Positions 32,825 to 41,311 of a stretch of DNA of 56,373 nucleotides are shown piece after piece (the stretch's first letter is position 1; each line of letters starts with the position of its first letter). The notes beneath the pieces were generated by a model. That model was not told the origin of the DNA. It saw only the letters and a program-made list of their open reading frames with translations, and did no database searches. Made by a program: the position numbers and the translations under genes. Source of the stretch: Candidatus Gastranaerophilales bacterium. Its GTDB lineage: Bacteria > Cyanobacteriota > Vampirovibrionia > Gastranaerophilales > Gastranaerophilaceae. Location of the stretch: NCBI GenBank assembly GCA_944322935.1, contig CALUQO010000014.1:1-56373 (forward strand), read 5' to 3'.

Positions 32825-35437
32825 TTAAATACTTATTCTTAAACCGAACATTAACGCAATACCGCTGCGTCCGCCGTTTCTTATCATTGTTTCAAAAAAT
32901 CCGGTAATTCTATCTCCCCATCTTTTTTGTACTCCGGCTCCATATTGTACAAACGGCTCTACGGAAATATTTGGCAGATAAACATCATTAGCCTGAAATT
33001 TTGCGTGGTCTATTACATTCCATACCATAGAAACAGAAATGTATGGCTGCAAATAATCTTTAAAATTCCCGATAAACTTTATTCTTGGCTCAAGCTGCAA
33101 GGCATGCAGCGGTGACGTATTTATGTGCACATTTGAAGATGTGGTGTAATTAAAAGTATTAATAAAAGAATAAGAGGCAAGAAAGCTTGGTTGTATGATG
33201 AGACGGCGTTTAAGAGTTTCAAAATTGTAACCTGTCATTTGCGCAATTCCGGTATTTAGCATTGCAAAATTATCCCGTCCGTCAATCGTTGAAGCTTCTG
33301 CAGAGGTTGCACCGACATTTGCAGTCCAGGCAGAAAAAAATTTCCCTTTATAAAAAACCGTGTTCAAGCCGATTAATCCGCCGTTATTATATATACTGTT
33401 GCCTTGCCATGCCTGATGAGAACCGTTGTAAGAAGCATAAGCCCCGTATAAAGCGTACCAGCCGTTTTTTCTCAGTTTTTTTAATCCGCTTTCTACACCG
33501 ACAAGACTTCCGTAACTGACGTTAGAAACATCCGGACCTCGCCTTAGGGAAACATTTTCGAAAGTTGAATAGGGTTTAAACCAGATGCCGTTTCTTTGTT
33601 CAGGCATTAAGAATGGTGAATAGGTGAAGTTTTTATCAGAGGAAACAAGTTTGTTTAATGAATTATATCCTGTTTTTACCTCGGGGGGAGTAATCATTAC
33701 CATATCAAGGTTGGCAAAAATGTTTCTGTAGGTATCAATCTGCGTCAGATAACCGGCAAGCTGTGCGGCAATGGGTGCAGCGAGTATTGCGGAATTAAAA
33801 CCGCCTCTTGTAAAATCGAAATGTCCGTTTGATGCGTTATAACTTGCTTTATAGTCATAAATAGAAGAGTGTATTGTGGTGGGTGTATATTGGACAGAAT
33901 CTTTTAAAACATTGTTTGCAAAGGGTATTGAAATTTCTTCCCCAACCGGTGCTCCCTGCAGTGCAAGATTACGCACAAACAGGCTTCCGGTTCCGCTGAG
34001 GGAATCTGCCGTAATTGTATCCATTGTATTGGTGTTAAAATTTACATCCGCAAAAATATTCGCTGTGCCGTTTAGGGACAGATTGTGAAAATTAACATTG
34101 TTAATTTGGCTGTTTACCATATTGAAGTTAATATTATTGAAAAAATTAGTATCTTGAGCATTGAAATAGCTGCTGTTTGCAAGTAAATTGAGTGTGCCGC
34201 CTGTAAAATCAAATGTACCGGTGTAGTTTTCGTTTTTACCGCCAAGATTTAATATGCCGCTGTCATTTTTGCTTACGGTTCCGCTGCCTTTAATCCCGCT
34301 TAAGACAGAAGTAGTTCCGTTAGCGTTAAACTCAACAACACCGCTGTTGGTATTGTATATATCATTCAGTTCTCCGTTTCTGTCATAGTTATCTTTTAAT
34401 GTTGAGTTTTCTATAACCATCCGCCCCTGATTGTAAACTGCACCGCCGTCTGATAATGATGCAGAAGAATCAACATTATTATTTTCTAAAAGAGAGTTTG
34501 TTATTCTTGTATTTCCGTTTGTATCGTTATAGATAGCTGCTCCGTCTGCGTAATAAGAAGATTTTACCGTATTGTTACGAAAAACCGAGTTGTTTATTGT
34601 AAGAGCTGCATTATTATATATTGCCCCGCCAACAGCAGGGGCAGTTGCAGAGTCTTCCGCTGCGTTGTTTTCAAAATTAGCCCCGTTTATTGTCATTGTA
34701 CCGACATTGTACAGTGCACCTCCATATACAAGCATTGCGTTTGCTCCTTGTACATTATTGTTTTCAAAACTTGTATTGTTTATTGTTATTTGACCATTAT
34801 TAAATATGGCGCCCCCATGTGGAATAACCGTACCGTATGCATAGTTATCCTTAAAAACAGAGTTGTTGATTGTCATGTTTGCTACGTAAACGCTTTCTTT
34901 GTAACCGTTTGCGATTGCACCACCGTATGATGACGCCCCGTATGTATAATTTTTTTCAAAAACAGCAGAATCTATATTAACGGTTCCACCGCTTAAATTG
35001 TATAAAGCTCCGGCAACGCCAAAGTTTTGACCTGCAGCATTAACAAAATTTTCGCTAAAGGTAGAGTTGTGTACATCCAGTTCACCACCGTCATTAAATA
35101 TTGCTCCGGCAAAGGTTGAACCTTGATAATTTTGACCTTTGCAATTTCTTATTCCTACATCGTTAAATGTACTATCCTGGGTTAAAACAAAACCTCCAAA
35201 GTCATCGTCACCGTTGAGATAATGGTTGTTTCCGTCAAATGCCACGTTAAAGCCGGCAAAATGTCTGCCGATTGTTTCATCCGAGTTTAAATCATCGCTA
35301 AATATATAAACATCTCCGTCGTGTACTTCTGAGTTAATAAGCTCTTGAAACGTTGATATGTTTACGTCATTAGCATACACCTGACATTGAAATATGCAGA
35401 ATAAAAATACCAATAATATAATCTTACAGTTTTTCAT
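32825..35437 (-). CDS. Autotransporter (type V secretion) with beta-helical passenger
   Basis: 870 residues: a signal peptide (KIILLVFLFCIFQCQVYA), a passenger (25-570) of repeated units such as GGAIYNN, TINNSVF and ENN typical of right-handed beta-helices, and a C-terminal beta-barrel (about 590-870) with GIWFKPYSTFENVS, GALYGAYASYNGS-like and alternating aromatic strands. The final residues are FGLRISI, so the last residue is Ile instead of the usual Phe/Trp. The barrel inserts in the outer membrane through BAM and presents the passenger at the surface. No protease or adhesin motif is visible. It stands alone. The nearest -10-like TAATAT is six bases before the ATG. Confidence 0.9.
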   Translation of the reverse strand: MKNCKIILLVFLFCIFQCQVYANDVNISTFQELINSEVHDGDVYIFSDDLNSDETIGRHFAGFNVAFDGNNHYLNGDDDFGGFVLTQDSTFNDVGIRNCKGQNYQGSTFAGAIFNDGGELDVHNSTFSENFVNAAGQNFGVAGALYNLSGGTVNIDSAVFEKNYTYGASSYGGAIANGYKESVYVANMTINNSVFKDNYAYGTVIPHGGAIFNNGQITINNTSFENNNVQGANAMLVYGGALYNVGTMTINGANFENNAAEDSATAPAVGGAIYNNAALTINNSVFRNNTVKSSYYADGAAIYNDTNGNTRITNSLLENNNVDSSASLSDGGAVYNQGRMVIENSTLKDNYDRNGELNDIYNTNSGVVEFNANGTTSVLSGIKGSGTVSKNDSGILNLGGKNENYTGTFDFTGGTLNLLANSSYFNAQDTNFFNNINFNMVNSQINNVNFHNLSLNGTANIFADVNFNTNTMDTITADSLSGTGSLFVRNLALQGAPVGEEISIPFANNVLKDSVQYTPTTIHSSIYDYKASYNASNGHFDFTRGGFNSAILAAPIAAQLAGYLTQIDTYRNIFANLDMVMITPPEVKTGYNSLNKLVSSDKNFTYSPFLMPEQRNGIWFKPYSTFENVSLRRGPDVSNVSYGSLVGVESGLKKLRKNGWYALYGAYASYNGSHQAWQGNSIYNNGGLIGLNTVFYKGKFFSAWTANVGATSAEASTIDGRDNFAMLNTGIAQMTGYNFETLKRRLIIQPSFLASYSFINTFNYTTSSNVHINTSPLHALQLEPRIKFIGNFKDYLQPYISVSMVWNVIDHAKFQANDVYLPNISVEPFVQYGAGVQKRWGDRITGFFETMIRNGGRSGIALMFGLRISI

Positions 35438-35507
35438 AAGATTATATTATTTTTTTATAAAGTTAATACTATTAATCAGTGAGGCAAAAATAACTTATAC
35501 AAATATC

Positions 35508-36122
35508 TTAGCCATCTATTACACGAGCAATTGCTGTTGCAATTTTTCTGTTTTCTTCTACGCCATAGTGTAAACCGTCAATATTTGATGTTTCTGCTAT
35601 ATAATTTAAATCAATAAAAAAGCAGCCTTGCTCTTTTGCAATATTTTCATATACTTTGCAAATGTTTTTTGATTTTTCTATCGAAGTTTCGTCAAACATC
35701 TGCGCAAAAAAGCTGTTTAAAATGTCATGTTTAATAACGGAAGGTCCGAGGATTAAAATTTTTATCTCAGGAAATTTTTTATAAACTTTTTCAATTAAAC
35801 ACAACATTCCCTGCTTGAAGGTGTCTTCGGTTGCATCATACAAAAACTGAGTATCGTTTACTCCCAGAGCAAGTATTGCCCAATCAAGCTTATCATACTT
35901 TTTTAAACATTCACAAAAATATTCACAGCCGCTTTGTTCAAAACCTGCTGCATTTTTAAAGTACATTGTTCTATTGTTGCAGCCTTCTTCAATAACATTA
36001 TATTGGTTGCCGAGAATTTCTGAGAGCACACCTGTCCAACGCTCCTGCTTTTTGTAACGTGAACCGTCAACAGGATTAAATCCGAAAGTATTGCTGTCAC
36101 CATAGCAAAGTATATTTTTCAT
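35508..36122 (-). CDS. SGNH/GDSL-family hydrolase
   Basis: 204 residues. Block I CYGDSNTFGF holds the nucleophile Ser, block III ALGVND holds the oxyanion Asn and block V DGLHYG holds the catalytic Asp and His. Family members are esterases, lipases or carbohydrate O-deacetylases; the closest layout is the arylesterase/acyl-CoA thioesterase I group, without a signal peptide. It follows the CoA transferase beta subunit by two bases, so it belongs to that operon, and thioester or ester hydrolysis linked to acyl-CoA metabolism is a reasonable inference. Confidence 0.88.
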   Translation of the reverse strand: MKNILCYGDSNTFGFNPVDGSRYKKQERWTGVLSEILGNQYNVIEEGCNNRTMYFKNAAGFEQSGCEYFCECLKKYDKLDWAILALGVNDTQFLYDATEDTFKQGMLCLIEKVYKKFPEIKILILGPSVIKHDILNSFFAQMFDETSIEKSKNICKVYENIAKEQGCFFIDLNYIAETSNIDGLHYGVEENRKIATAIARVIDG

Positions 36123-36124
36123 TG

Positions 36125-36820
36125 CTATATTTCCATATATTTAAGGTTTGGTGCAACTTTAAAATCAGCTTCCACTGTGTTTTTAATATCTTCAATATCA
36201 AACATAGGATTTATTTCTATTAAAACAAGTCCATCGTTGGAAATATCAAAAACACATCTTTCGGTAATTATTGTGTCAACTTCTTTGTATGCAGTTAAGG
36301 GGAGTGAACATTTTTTGACGATTTTAATATGTCCTTTAGAAAGATGCTCCATTGCAACAATAACTTTTTTTGCACCGACTACAAGATCCATAGAACCCCC
36401 CATGCCTGGAACCATTTTCCCCGGAATCATCCAGCTTGCAAGGCTGCCCTCTTCGTCAACCTGTAGTGCACCCAAAACAGTAGCGTCAATATGACCGCCT
36501 CTCATCATTGTAAATGCCATTTGAGAGTCATAAAAACATGCACCTTTTTTAGCCTCAACATATCCGCCGCCGGCGTTAATAATACGAGGGTCGATGTTGT
36601 CTTCTTTTTGCTTTTTGCCTACACCAAGCAAACCGTTTTCGGATTGAAAAATTACGTGCATGTCCTCTGGAACATAATTTGCCACCTCTGTCGGAAGCCC
36701 GATTCCGAGTGTTACAACATCGCCTTCTTTAAACTCTTTTGCTGCTCTTTTGGCAATGATTTCTCTTATTTTTTCTTTTGTAAGTTCTGTGTTAATTTCT
36801 TTTTCCATAGCTAAGACCAT
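36125..36820 (-). CDS. atoA: 3-oxoacid / acetate CoA-transferase subunit B
   Basis: 231 residues, family I CoA-transferase beta chain: EGDVVTLGIGLPTEVANYVP, QSENGLLGVG with the catalytic Glu that forms the CoA thioester, and MVPGMGGSMDLVVGAKKV. With subunit A upstream it moves CoA between short-chain acids (acetate, butyrate or acetoacetate), as in fermentation or ketone body use. The gap to subunit A is 17 bases. The exact acid cannot be read from sequence. Confidence 0.92.
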   Translation of the reverse strand: MVLAMEKEINTELTKEKIREIIAKRAAKEFKEGDVVTLGIGLPTEVANYVPEDMHVIFQSENGLLGVGKKQKEDNIDPRIINAGGGYVEAKKGACFYDSQMAFTMMRGGHIDATVLGALQVDEEGSLASWMIPGKMVPGMGGSMDLVVGAKKVIVAMEHLSKGHIKIVKKCSLPLTAYKEVDTIITERCVFDISNDGLVLIEINPMFDIEDIKNTVEADFKVAPNLKYMEI

Positions 36821-36837
36821 ACACGATTCTCCAAAGG

Positions 36838-37488
36838 TTAAGAGTTCTCTTTTACAACGATGTAATCAATAAATAATCCGGGGATAACAACTTCATTAGG
36901 GTCAAGACAGTCCACAAGCTCATCAGCCTGAACAATAACCGTGTCCGCTGCAGTAGCCATAACTGTGTTGAGGTTTCTTGTAGTTCCGTAATACGCAACA
37001 TTGCCGAATTTGTCGACCTTTGTTCCGTATATCAGTGCAAAATCCGCACCAATCGGCTCTTCAAAAATAAACTTTTTGCCGCCGATTTCCATAGTTTCTT
37101 TGTTTTCTTCAAGTATTGTATTAACCCCGGTAGGCGTTAACACACCGCCAAGCCCGGTACCGTGGGCTCTTATTTTTTCAATCAGTGTACCCATTGGCAC
37201 AAGCTCAACATCCAGCTCTCCCGAGTTCATCTGCCTGCCGGTTTCGGGATTTGTACCGATATGTGAAGTTATAAGCCTTTTTACCTGTTTGTTTACGATT
37301 AACTTGCCTTTATCCGCATCAGGATAAGAAGTATCATTTGAAATAATCGTAAGTTTAGAAATATGTTGATTAGCAAGTTCATCTACTAATTCATCAGGCG
37401 CACCACAGCTTAAAAAACCGCCTATCATAACGGTGGAACCTTCTTCTATTAAGCTTATAGCCTGTTGTGCAGATAAAATTTGTTTCAT
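36838..37488 (-). CDS. atoD: 3-oxoacid / acetate CoA-transferase subunit A
   Basis: 216 residues, family I CoA-transferase alpha chain: GSTVMIGGFLSCGAPDELVDEL, the CoA-binding GTNPETGRQMNSGELDVELVPMGTLIEKIRA and GTGLGGVLTPTGVNT are typical. It forms the heterodimer or heterotetramer with subunit B and heads the CoA-transferase/SGNH operon. Confidence 0.92.
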   Translation of the reverse strand: MKQILSAQQAISLIEEGSTVMIGGFLSCGAPDELVDELANQHISKLTIISNDTSYPDADKGKLIVNKQVKRLITSHIGTNPETGRQMNSGELDVELVPMGTLIEKIRAHGTGLGGVLTPTGVNTILEENKETMEIGGKKFIFEEPIGADFALIYGTKVDKFGNVAYYGTTRNLNTVMATAADTVIVQADELVDCLDPNEVVIPGLFIDYIVVKENS

Positions 37489-37560
37489 AATTCAATACTT
37501 CAAAAATATTCTATTACAAATATCTGCTTTATTATATAAAAAATCGCAAAAATAACAAAA

Positions 37561-38607
37561 TTATTTACATTTGTGGCTGCGGGTGTAGACATGTATGTCT
37601 CTTTTATCTGTTTTTTGTATGGTGTTGTGATTGTCACTGACATGATGTTTGTCTTTGTCGCAATTGGGAACATTTCTGTAACCTATACCGGCTCTGTAGC
37701 CCGAGATTGAGTACAGAATCGGCAGCGCTGGTTCAATCCATTTTAACCCCGAAAGCACAGCAACTGTGGCAATGTCATCAACATGCAGACCGACATCGAG
37801 TGCCTCGGGCTTTCTGCCCGAAGCTGATGAGTTTTTGAAAAGAGGATCAATACATTTTTTACCGATAAAGTTGGCTATGCAGTTTCCGCCAATAATACCT
37901 GTTGCTATAATTCCCGTAATCATACCCGCAGCACGTGCGGATTTGCTTTTTATATTGAATTTTTCCATTATACCCAAAGCTGCACCGGCACCGACATTGC
38001 ACAGAAATATATTTGCCAGAAACTGATATGCTCCTTCTTTTATTTTGTCAGGTAATTTTTTTTTCCAGTTTCGTTCTGTCAGTGCATCTCCGATTATGCC
38101 GCCGCTAACCCCGCCTACAACAGGCATAAGCCCCATTAAAGAAAGCCATTTTATCTCTTTGAAAATTTCTTTTGAGGTAATGTTTTCTGGCTCAGGGATA
38201 AGTTTGTTAAAAAACTTTTTACCTTCCTTTGTTTGAGATAAATTTTGGTCGAGAAGTTTTATATCGTTGGGAGATAAAATTTTGTTTTTTGCTTTTTCAA
38301 GCGCGTTTCCGATTTTGGAAACAAGTTTTTTGTCTGCGGTTTTAACAAAATCATCAATCAATGCCGCCTGCTTAACCTTGTCAAAATCGGGTTTTCGCCT
38401 TAACAGCAGTGCTGATGCCCCTGTTAAAGATAAGACGGACATGAGTCTGATTGCGGTATTTTTCTTTTTACCTTTCGGTGCATCACATACTTGTTTTGCC
38501 CCGTATAAACCCATGCCCGTTGTTAATAGTAAGGGTACTTTATCAGCAAACTCTGAAACCAATTTTGGCTGGTCCAGATATTTTCCGGCTATGCGTAAAA
38601 CTCTCAT
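37561..38607 (-). CDS. Multi-pass membrane protein of unknown function
   Basis: 348 residues with several Gly/Ala-rich hydrophobic segments (about 25-50, 155-180, 200-215 and 230-260, the last MITGIIATGIIGGNCIANFIG) and a His/Asp/Lys-rich polar C-terminus. The phrase EALDVGLHVDDIA resembles EAIDVGFKMAG in the 47039-48319 protein, hinting at distant relationship with the SFKG-motif membrane proteins. No known domain. AAAGG precedes the ATG. Confidence 0.72.
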   Translation of the reverse strand: MRVLRIAGKYLDQPKLVSEFADKVPLLLTTGMGLYGAKQVCDAPKGKKKNTAIRLMSVLSLTGASALLLRRKPDFDKVKQAALIDDFVKTADKKLVSKIGNALEKAKNKILSPNDIKLLDQNLSQTKEGKKFFNKLIPEPENITSKEIFKEIKWLSLMGLMPVVGGVSGGIIGDALTERNWKKKLPDKIKEGAYQFLANIFLCNVGAGAALGIMEKFNIKSKSARAAGMITGIIATGIIGGNCIANFIGKKCIDPLFKNSSASGRKPEALDVGLHVDDIATVAVLSGLKWIEPALPILYSISGYRAGIGYRNVPNCDKDKHHVSDNHNTIQKTDKRDIHVYTRSHKCK

Positions 38608-38674
38608 TATTACCTTTCTTGTGTTTCAATACTATAACATTGTTTGAAACAACAAACATTTTTTGCAAAAAAAT

Positions 38675-39064
38675 TTAACTGCTGTTGTTTACAAAATCAA
38701 TCAATGAGCGAAATGCCTTTTCAGAAAGCACATGCTCAACGCGGCAGGCGTTTTCCTGTGCTTCTTGCTCATCAAGATTGAGCGTATTTTTGAAAAAACC
38801 GTACAAAACCTTATGGCGTTCTATAACGTTTTTAGCTGCTTCTTCACCTGTCGGTGTCAATGATAAAACACCATACCGGCTATAGTTGACCAGATGTTTT
38901 TGAGCAAGAGTTTTGAGCGCTTCTGTTACAGAAGAACGCCCGACGCCGAGTTTTTTTGATATATCAATAGCTCTGACGCCTCGTTTTTCCGTATAAATTT
39001 CATATATTGCCTCAAGATAATCCTCAAGACTGGATGAAATATTTTTGCCTTTAATTTCTTGCAT
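38675..39064 (-). CDS. DtxR/MntR-family metal-dependent transcriptional regulator
   Basis: About 129 residues: an N-terminal winged helix (VRAIDISKKLGVGRSSVTEALKTL) and a dimer/metal domain with ERHKVL and CRVEHVLS. The ligand set (DYLE at the N-terminus, His, then Cys-x-x-Glu-His) mixes manganese-type and iron-type features; the Cys is like DtxR/IdeR. There is no SH3 domain, as in MntR. The start is the ATG at 39064, because a longer frame would run through its own promoter. It should repress metal-uptake genes when metal is plentiful. Its promoter contains a palindrome, so autoregulation is likely. No metal transporter is adjacent. Confidence 0.9.
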   Translation of the reverse strand: MQEIKGKNISSSLEDYLEAIYEIYTEKRGVRAIDISKKLGVGRSSVTEALKTLAQKHLVNYSRYGVLSLTPTGEEAAKNVIERHKVLYGFFKNTLNLDEQEAQENACRVEHVLSEKAFRSLIDFVNNSS

Positions 39065-39068
39065 AAAA

Positions 39069-39094
39069 AAATTGTACGGATAACCGAACAATTT
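39069..39094 (-). promoter_or_regulatory. Palindromic operator inside the dtxR-type gene promoter
   Basis: AAATTGT-a-CGG (39069-39079) and CCG-a-ACAATTT (39084-39094) are mirror arms with a single mismatch around ATAA. The palindrome fills the spacer and covers the -10 box, the classical place for repression. The half-site with CGG/CCG and AT flanks is reasonable for a DtxR-family dimer. Confidence 0.65.
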
Positions 39095-39099
39095 GTCAA
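39071..39099 (-). promoter_or_regulatory. Promoter of the DtxR-type gene, leaderless spacing
   Basis: On the minus strand consensus TTGACA (39094-39099), 17 bases, TACAAT (39071-39076), six bases, then the ATG ending at 39064. There is no ribosome binding site, so the transcript should begin at the start codon. Confidence 0.8.
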
Positions 39100-39162
39100 G
39101 TATGTTATTTTATTTTGAGGAGCTCATTTAATATCAAAATTAAATTATATTTACAATAAAAA

Positions 39163-39191
39163 TAAACAATATCATAATTTTACACTATAAT
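39163..39191 (+). promoter_or_regulatory. mnmA promoter, leaderless spacing
   Basis: Consensus TATAAT (39186-39191) lies six bases before the ATG at 39198; a poor -35 (TAAACA, 39163-39168) is 17 bases upstream. No Shine-Dalgarno motif. Confidence 0.55.
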
Positions 39192-39197
39192 TGTCTT

Positions 39198-40253
39198 ATG
39201 GATACAAAAAATTCAAAAGTGGCAGTGGCCTTATCCGGCGGATTGGACAGCAGTGTAACCTGTTATCTTTTAAAACAGCAGGGTTATGACGTATGTGCAA
39301 TAACAGTTAAAATGGTTGATGACGAAAAATTCGACACTATAGTGAACAACGCAAAAAATGTTGCACAAAAGTTGGATATTCCTCATTATGTTTTGAATTT
39401 AAGAAAAGAATTTAAACATGATGTCATTGATTACTTTGAAAATTCGTATAAACAAGGCAAAACCCCTAACCCTTGTATATTGTGCAACCGTACAATAAAA
39501 TGGGGGAGGCTATTCGATTATGCAACAGAAACCCTCGGCTGTGATTACGTTGCGTCAGGACATTATGCACGCATTGTTGATGATAACGGAATAAAAAAAA
39601 TGTATCCCGCACGTGATGAAAAAAAAGACCAGCAATACTATTTGTTTGAACTTGAGCAGAGACATTTAAACAAAATTTTATTTCCACTCAGTGATTATGT
39701 AAAAGAAGAAATAAGGCAAATAGCAATTGATAACGACCTGCCATCCAAATCTTCAAAGGAAAGTCAGGATATTTGTTTTATAACAAAACCTATGACTACA
39801 AAAAAATATCTGTTAGACAGGTTCGGAACAAAAAAAGGCGATTTTGTTTACATAAAAGATGGCAGAAAACTCGGCGTGCACGAGGGTTTCTGGCAATACA
39901 CTATCGGACAGAGAAAAGGCATTGGCATAGCATTTGAAGAGCCTTTGTATGTTGTAAAGCTAGATGCTGCAAATAATATCGTGTATGTCGGAACAAAAGA
40001 GGATTTATACAGCGGCTCTGTTGTAGTTAAAGAGGTAAAATTCCAATATCCTTTTGATAAAAGCACATTTAATGCAATGGTGAAGATTCGCTACAACATG
40101 CAGGCACAGCCGGCACAAATTAATTATGACAAAGAAACAAAAACAGCTGCGGTTAATTTTGCAGCTCCGGTTGCCTCAGTAACCCCAGGTCAGGCTGTTG
40201 TTTTTTACGATGTTAATGACAGACACTTAATCGGCGGAGGTTGGATTGACTGA
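39198..40253 (+). CDS. mnmA: tRNA-specific 2-thiouridylase MnmA
   Basis: 351 residues. PP-loop SGGLDSS (13-19), the catalytic Cys pair C96 (PCILCNR) and C193 (DICFI), ASGHYARI and the C-terminal WQYTIGQRKGIGIAFEEPLYV domain are all present. It thiolates uridine 34 of Lys, Glu and Gln tRNAs. Its start lies directly after a -10 box. It shares its last eight bases with hydE, an unusual pairing. Confidence 0.95.
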   Translation: MDTKNSKVAVALSGGLDSSVTCYLLKQQGYDVCAITVKMVDDEKFDTIVNNAKNVAQKLDIPHYVLNLRKEFKHDVIDYFENSYKQGKTPNPCILCNRTIKWGRLFDYATETLGCDYVASGHYARIVDDNGIKKMYPARDEKKDQQYYLFELEQRHLNKILFPLSDYVKEEIRQIAIDNDLPSKSSKESQDICFITKPMTTKKYLLDRFGTKKGDFVYIKDGRKLGVHEGFWQYTIGQRKGIGIAFEEPLYVVKLDAANNIVYVGTKEDLYSGSVVVKEVKFQYPFDKSTFNAMVKIRYNMQAQPAQINYDKETKTAAVNFAAPVASVTPGQAVVFYDVNDRHLIGGGWID

Positions 40254-41283
40254 CCTTGTTAATGTTATAAAAAATGCACAAAGTACGCATTCCTTGAGTG
40301 AGTCGGAAATTGTTGAGATATTAAAGAATGACACAGTAAATGAGTTGTTGTTTGATACTGCCGATAAAGTGCGCAAACAATATGTCGGAGATGAGGTTCA
40401 TCTTAGAGGTTTGATTGAATTTTCCAATATCTGCAGGTGTAACTGTTTTTACTGCGGGTTAAGAAAAGACAACACGGCTGTACAACGCTACAGAATGGCT
40501 TTGGAAGAGATTCTTTTGCTTGCACAAAAAGCAAAGGATTTCGGCTACAAAACAGTGGTTTTGCAATCAGGTGAAGATTCGTTTTTTGATGTTGATAAGA
40601 TGTGTGCAATAATCCGCGAAATAAAAAAACTCGACCTGGCTCTTACTCTCAGTATCGGAGAAAAGTCTTATGAAGAATACAAAGCTTACAAAGACGCTGG
40701 CGCTGACAGGTATCTTTTGCGTATAGAAACAACAGACAGGGAACTTTATAAAAAACTCCATCCCTCAATGAGTTTTGAAAACAGAGTAAGGTGTCTTAAT
40801 GACCTAAAAACTCTGGGGTTTGAAGTCGGTACGGGCTGTCTTGTCGGGTTGCCTCATCAGAGTGATGAATCCTTGGCTCGAGATATACTGTTTTTTAAAA
40901 ATATCGATGCTGATATGATAGGACTGGGCCCGTTTATTCCCAGCCCCCAAACTCCTTTGCAAAATGAAAACGGCGGCACACTGATAAAAGTATTAAAGGT
41001 CATGGCTTTAACAAGGCTGCTGCTGCCTGATATAAATATACCGGCAACAACAGCAATGGAAACTTTGCAGGAAAACGGGCGCCTGCTTGCGTTAAAAAGC
41101 GGGGCAAATGTTGTTATGCCTAATGTTACCGATGAAGAATGCAAACAGAAATACACTATATACCCCGGCAAAGCCGGATTGAACAACACCGCACAAGAAT
41201 ATAGAAACAGCATTGTTAAAAAGATAGAAGCTATCGGACGTACAATCTCAAACGGATACGGCTTTCATAAAAAGACCGTTTAA
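40246..41283 (+). CDS. hydE: [FeFe]-hydrogenase H-cluster maturation radical SAM protein HydE
   Basis: 345 residues of the BioB-like radical SAM group. HLRGLIEFSNICRCNCFYCGLR contains the cluster ligands C63, C67 and C70 and the HydE-specific RG-IEFSN lead. IETTDRELYKKLHP, VGTGCLVGLPHQ and LGPFIPSPQTPL are HydE signatures. It helps assemble the diiron site of [FeFe]-hydrogenase; HydF, HydG and the hydrogenase are not in the window. The start is a TTG with a GGAGG five bases upstream, overlapping mnmA. A PylB-like methylornithine synthase is the main alternative but less likely. Confidence 0.9.
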   Translation: MTDLVNVIKNAQSTHSLSESEIVEILKNDTVNELLFDTADKVRKQYVGDEVHLRGLIEFSNICRCNCFYCGLRKDNTAVQRYRMALEEILLLAQKAKDFGYKTVVLQSGEDSFFDVDKMCAIIREIKKLDLALTLSIGEKSYEEYKAYKDAGADRYLLRIETTDRELYKKLHPSMSFENRVRCLNDLKTLGFEVGTGCLVGLPHQSDESLARDILFFKNIDADMIGLGPFIPSPQTPLQNENGGTLIKVLKVMALTRLLLPDINIPATTAMETLQENGRLLALKSGANVVMPNVTDEECKQKYTIYPGKAGLNNTAQEYRNSIVKKIEAIGRTISNGYGFHKKTV

Positions 41284-41311
41284 TCATATGCCGTTATTTA
41301 ATGCCGTTAAA

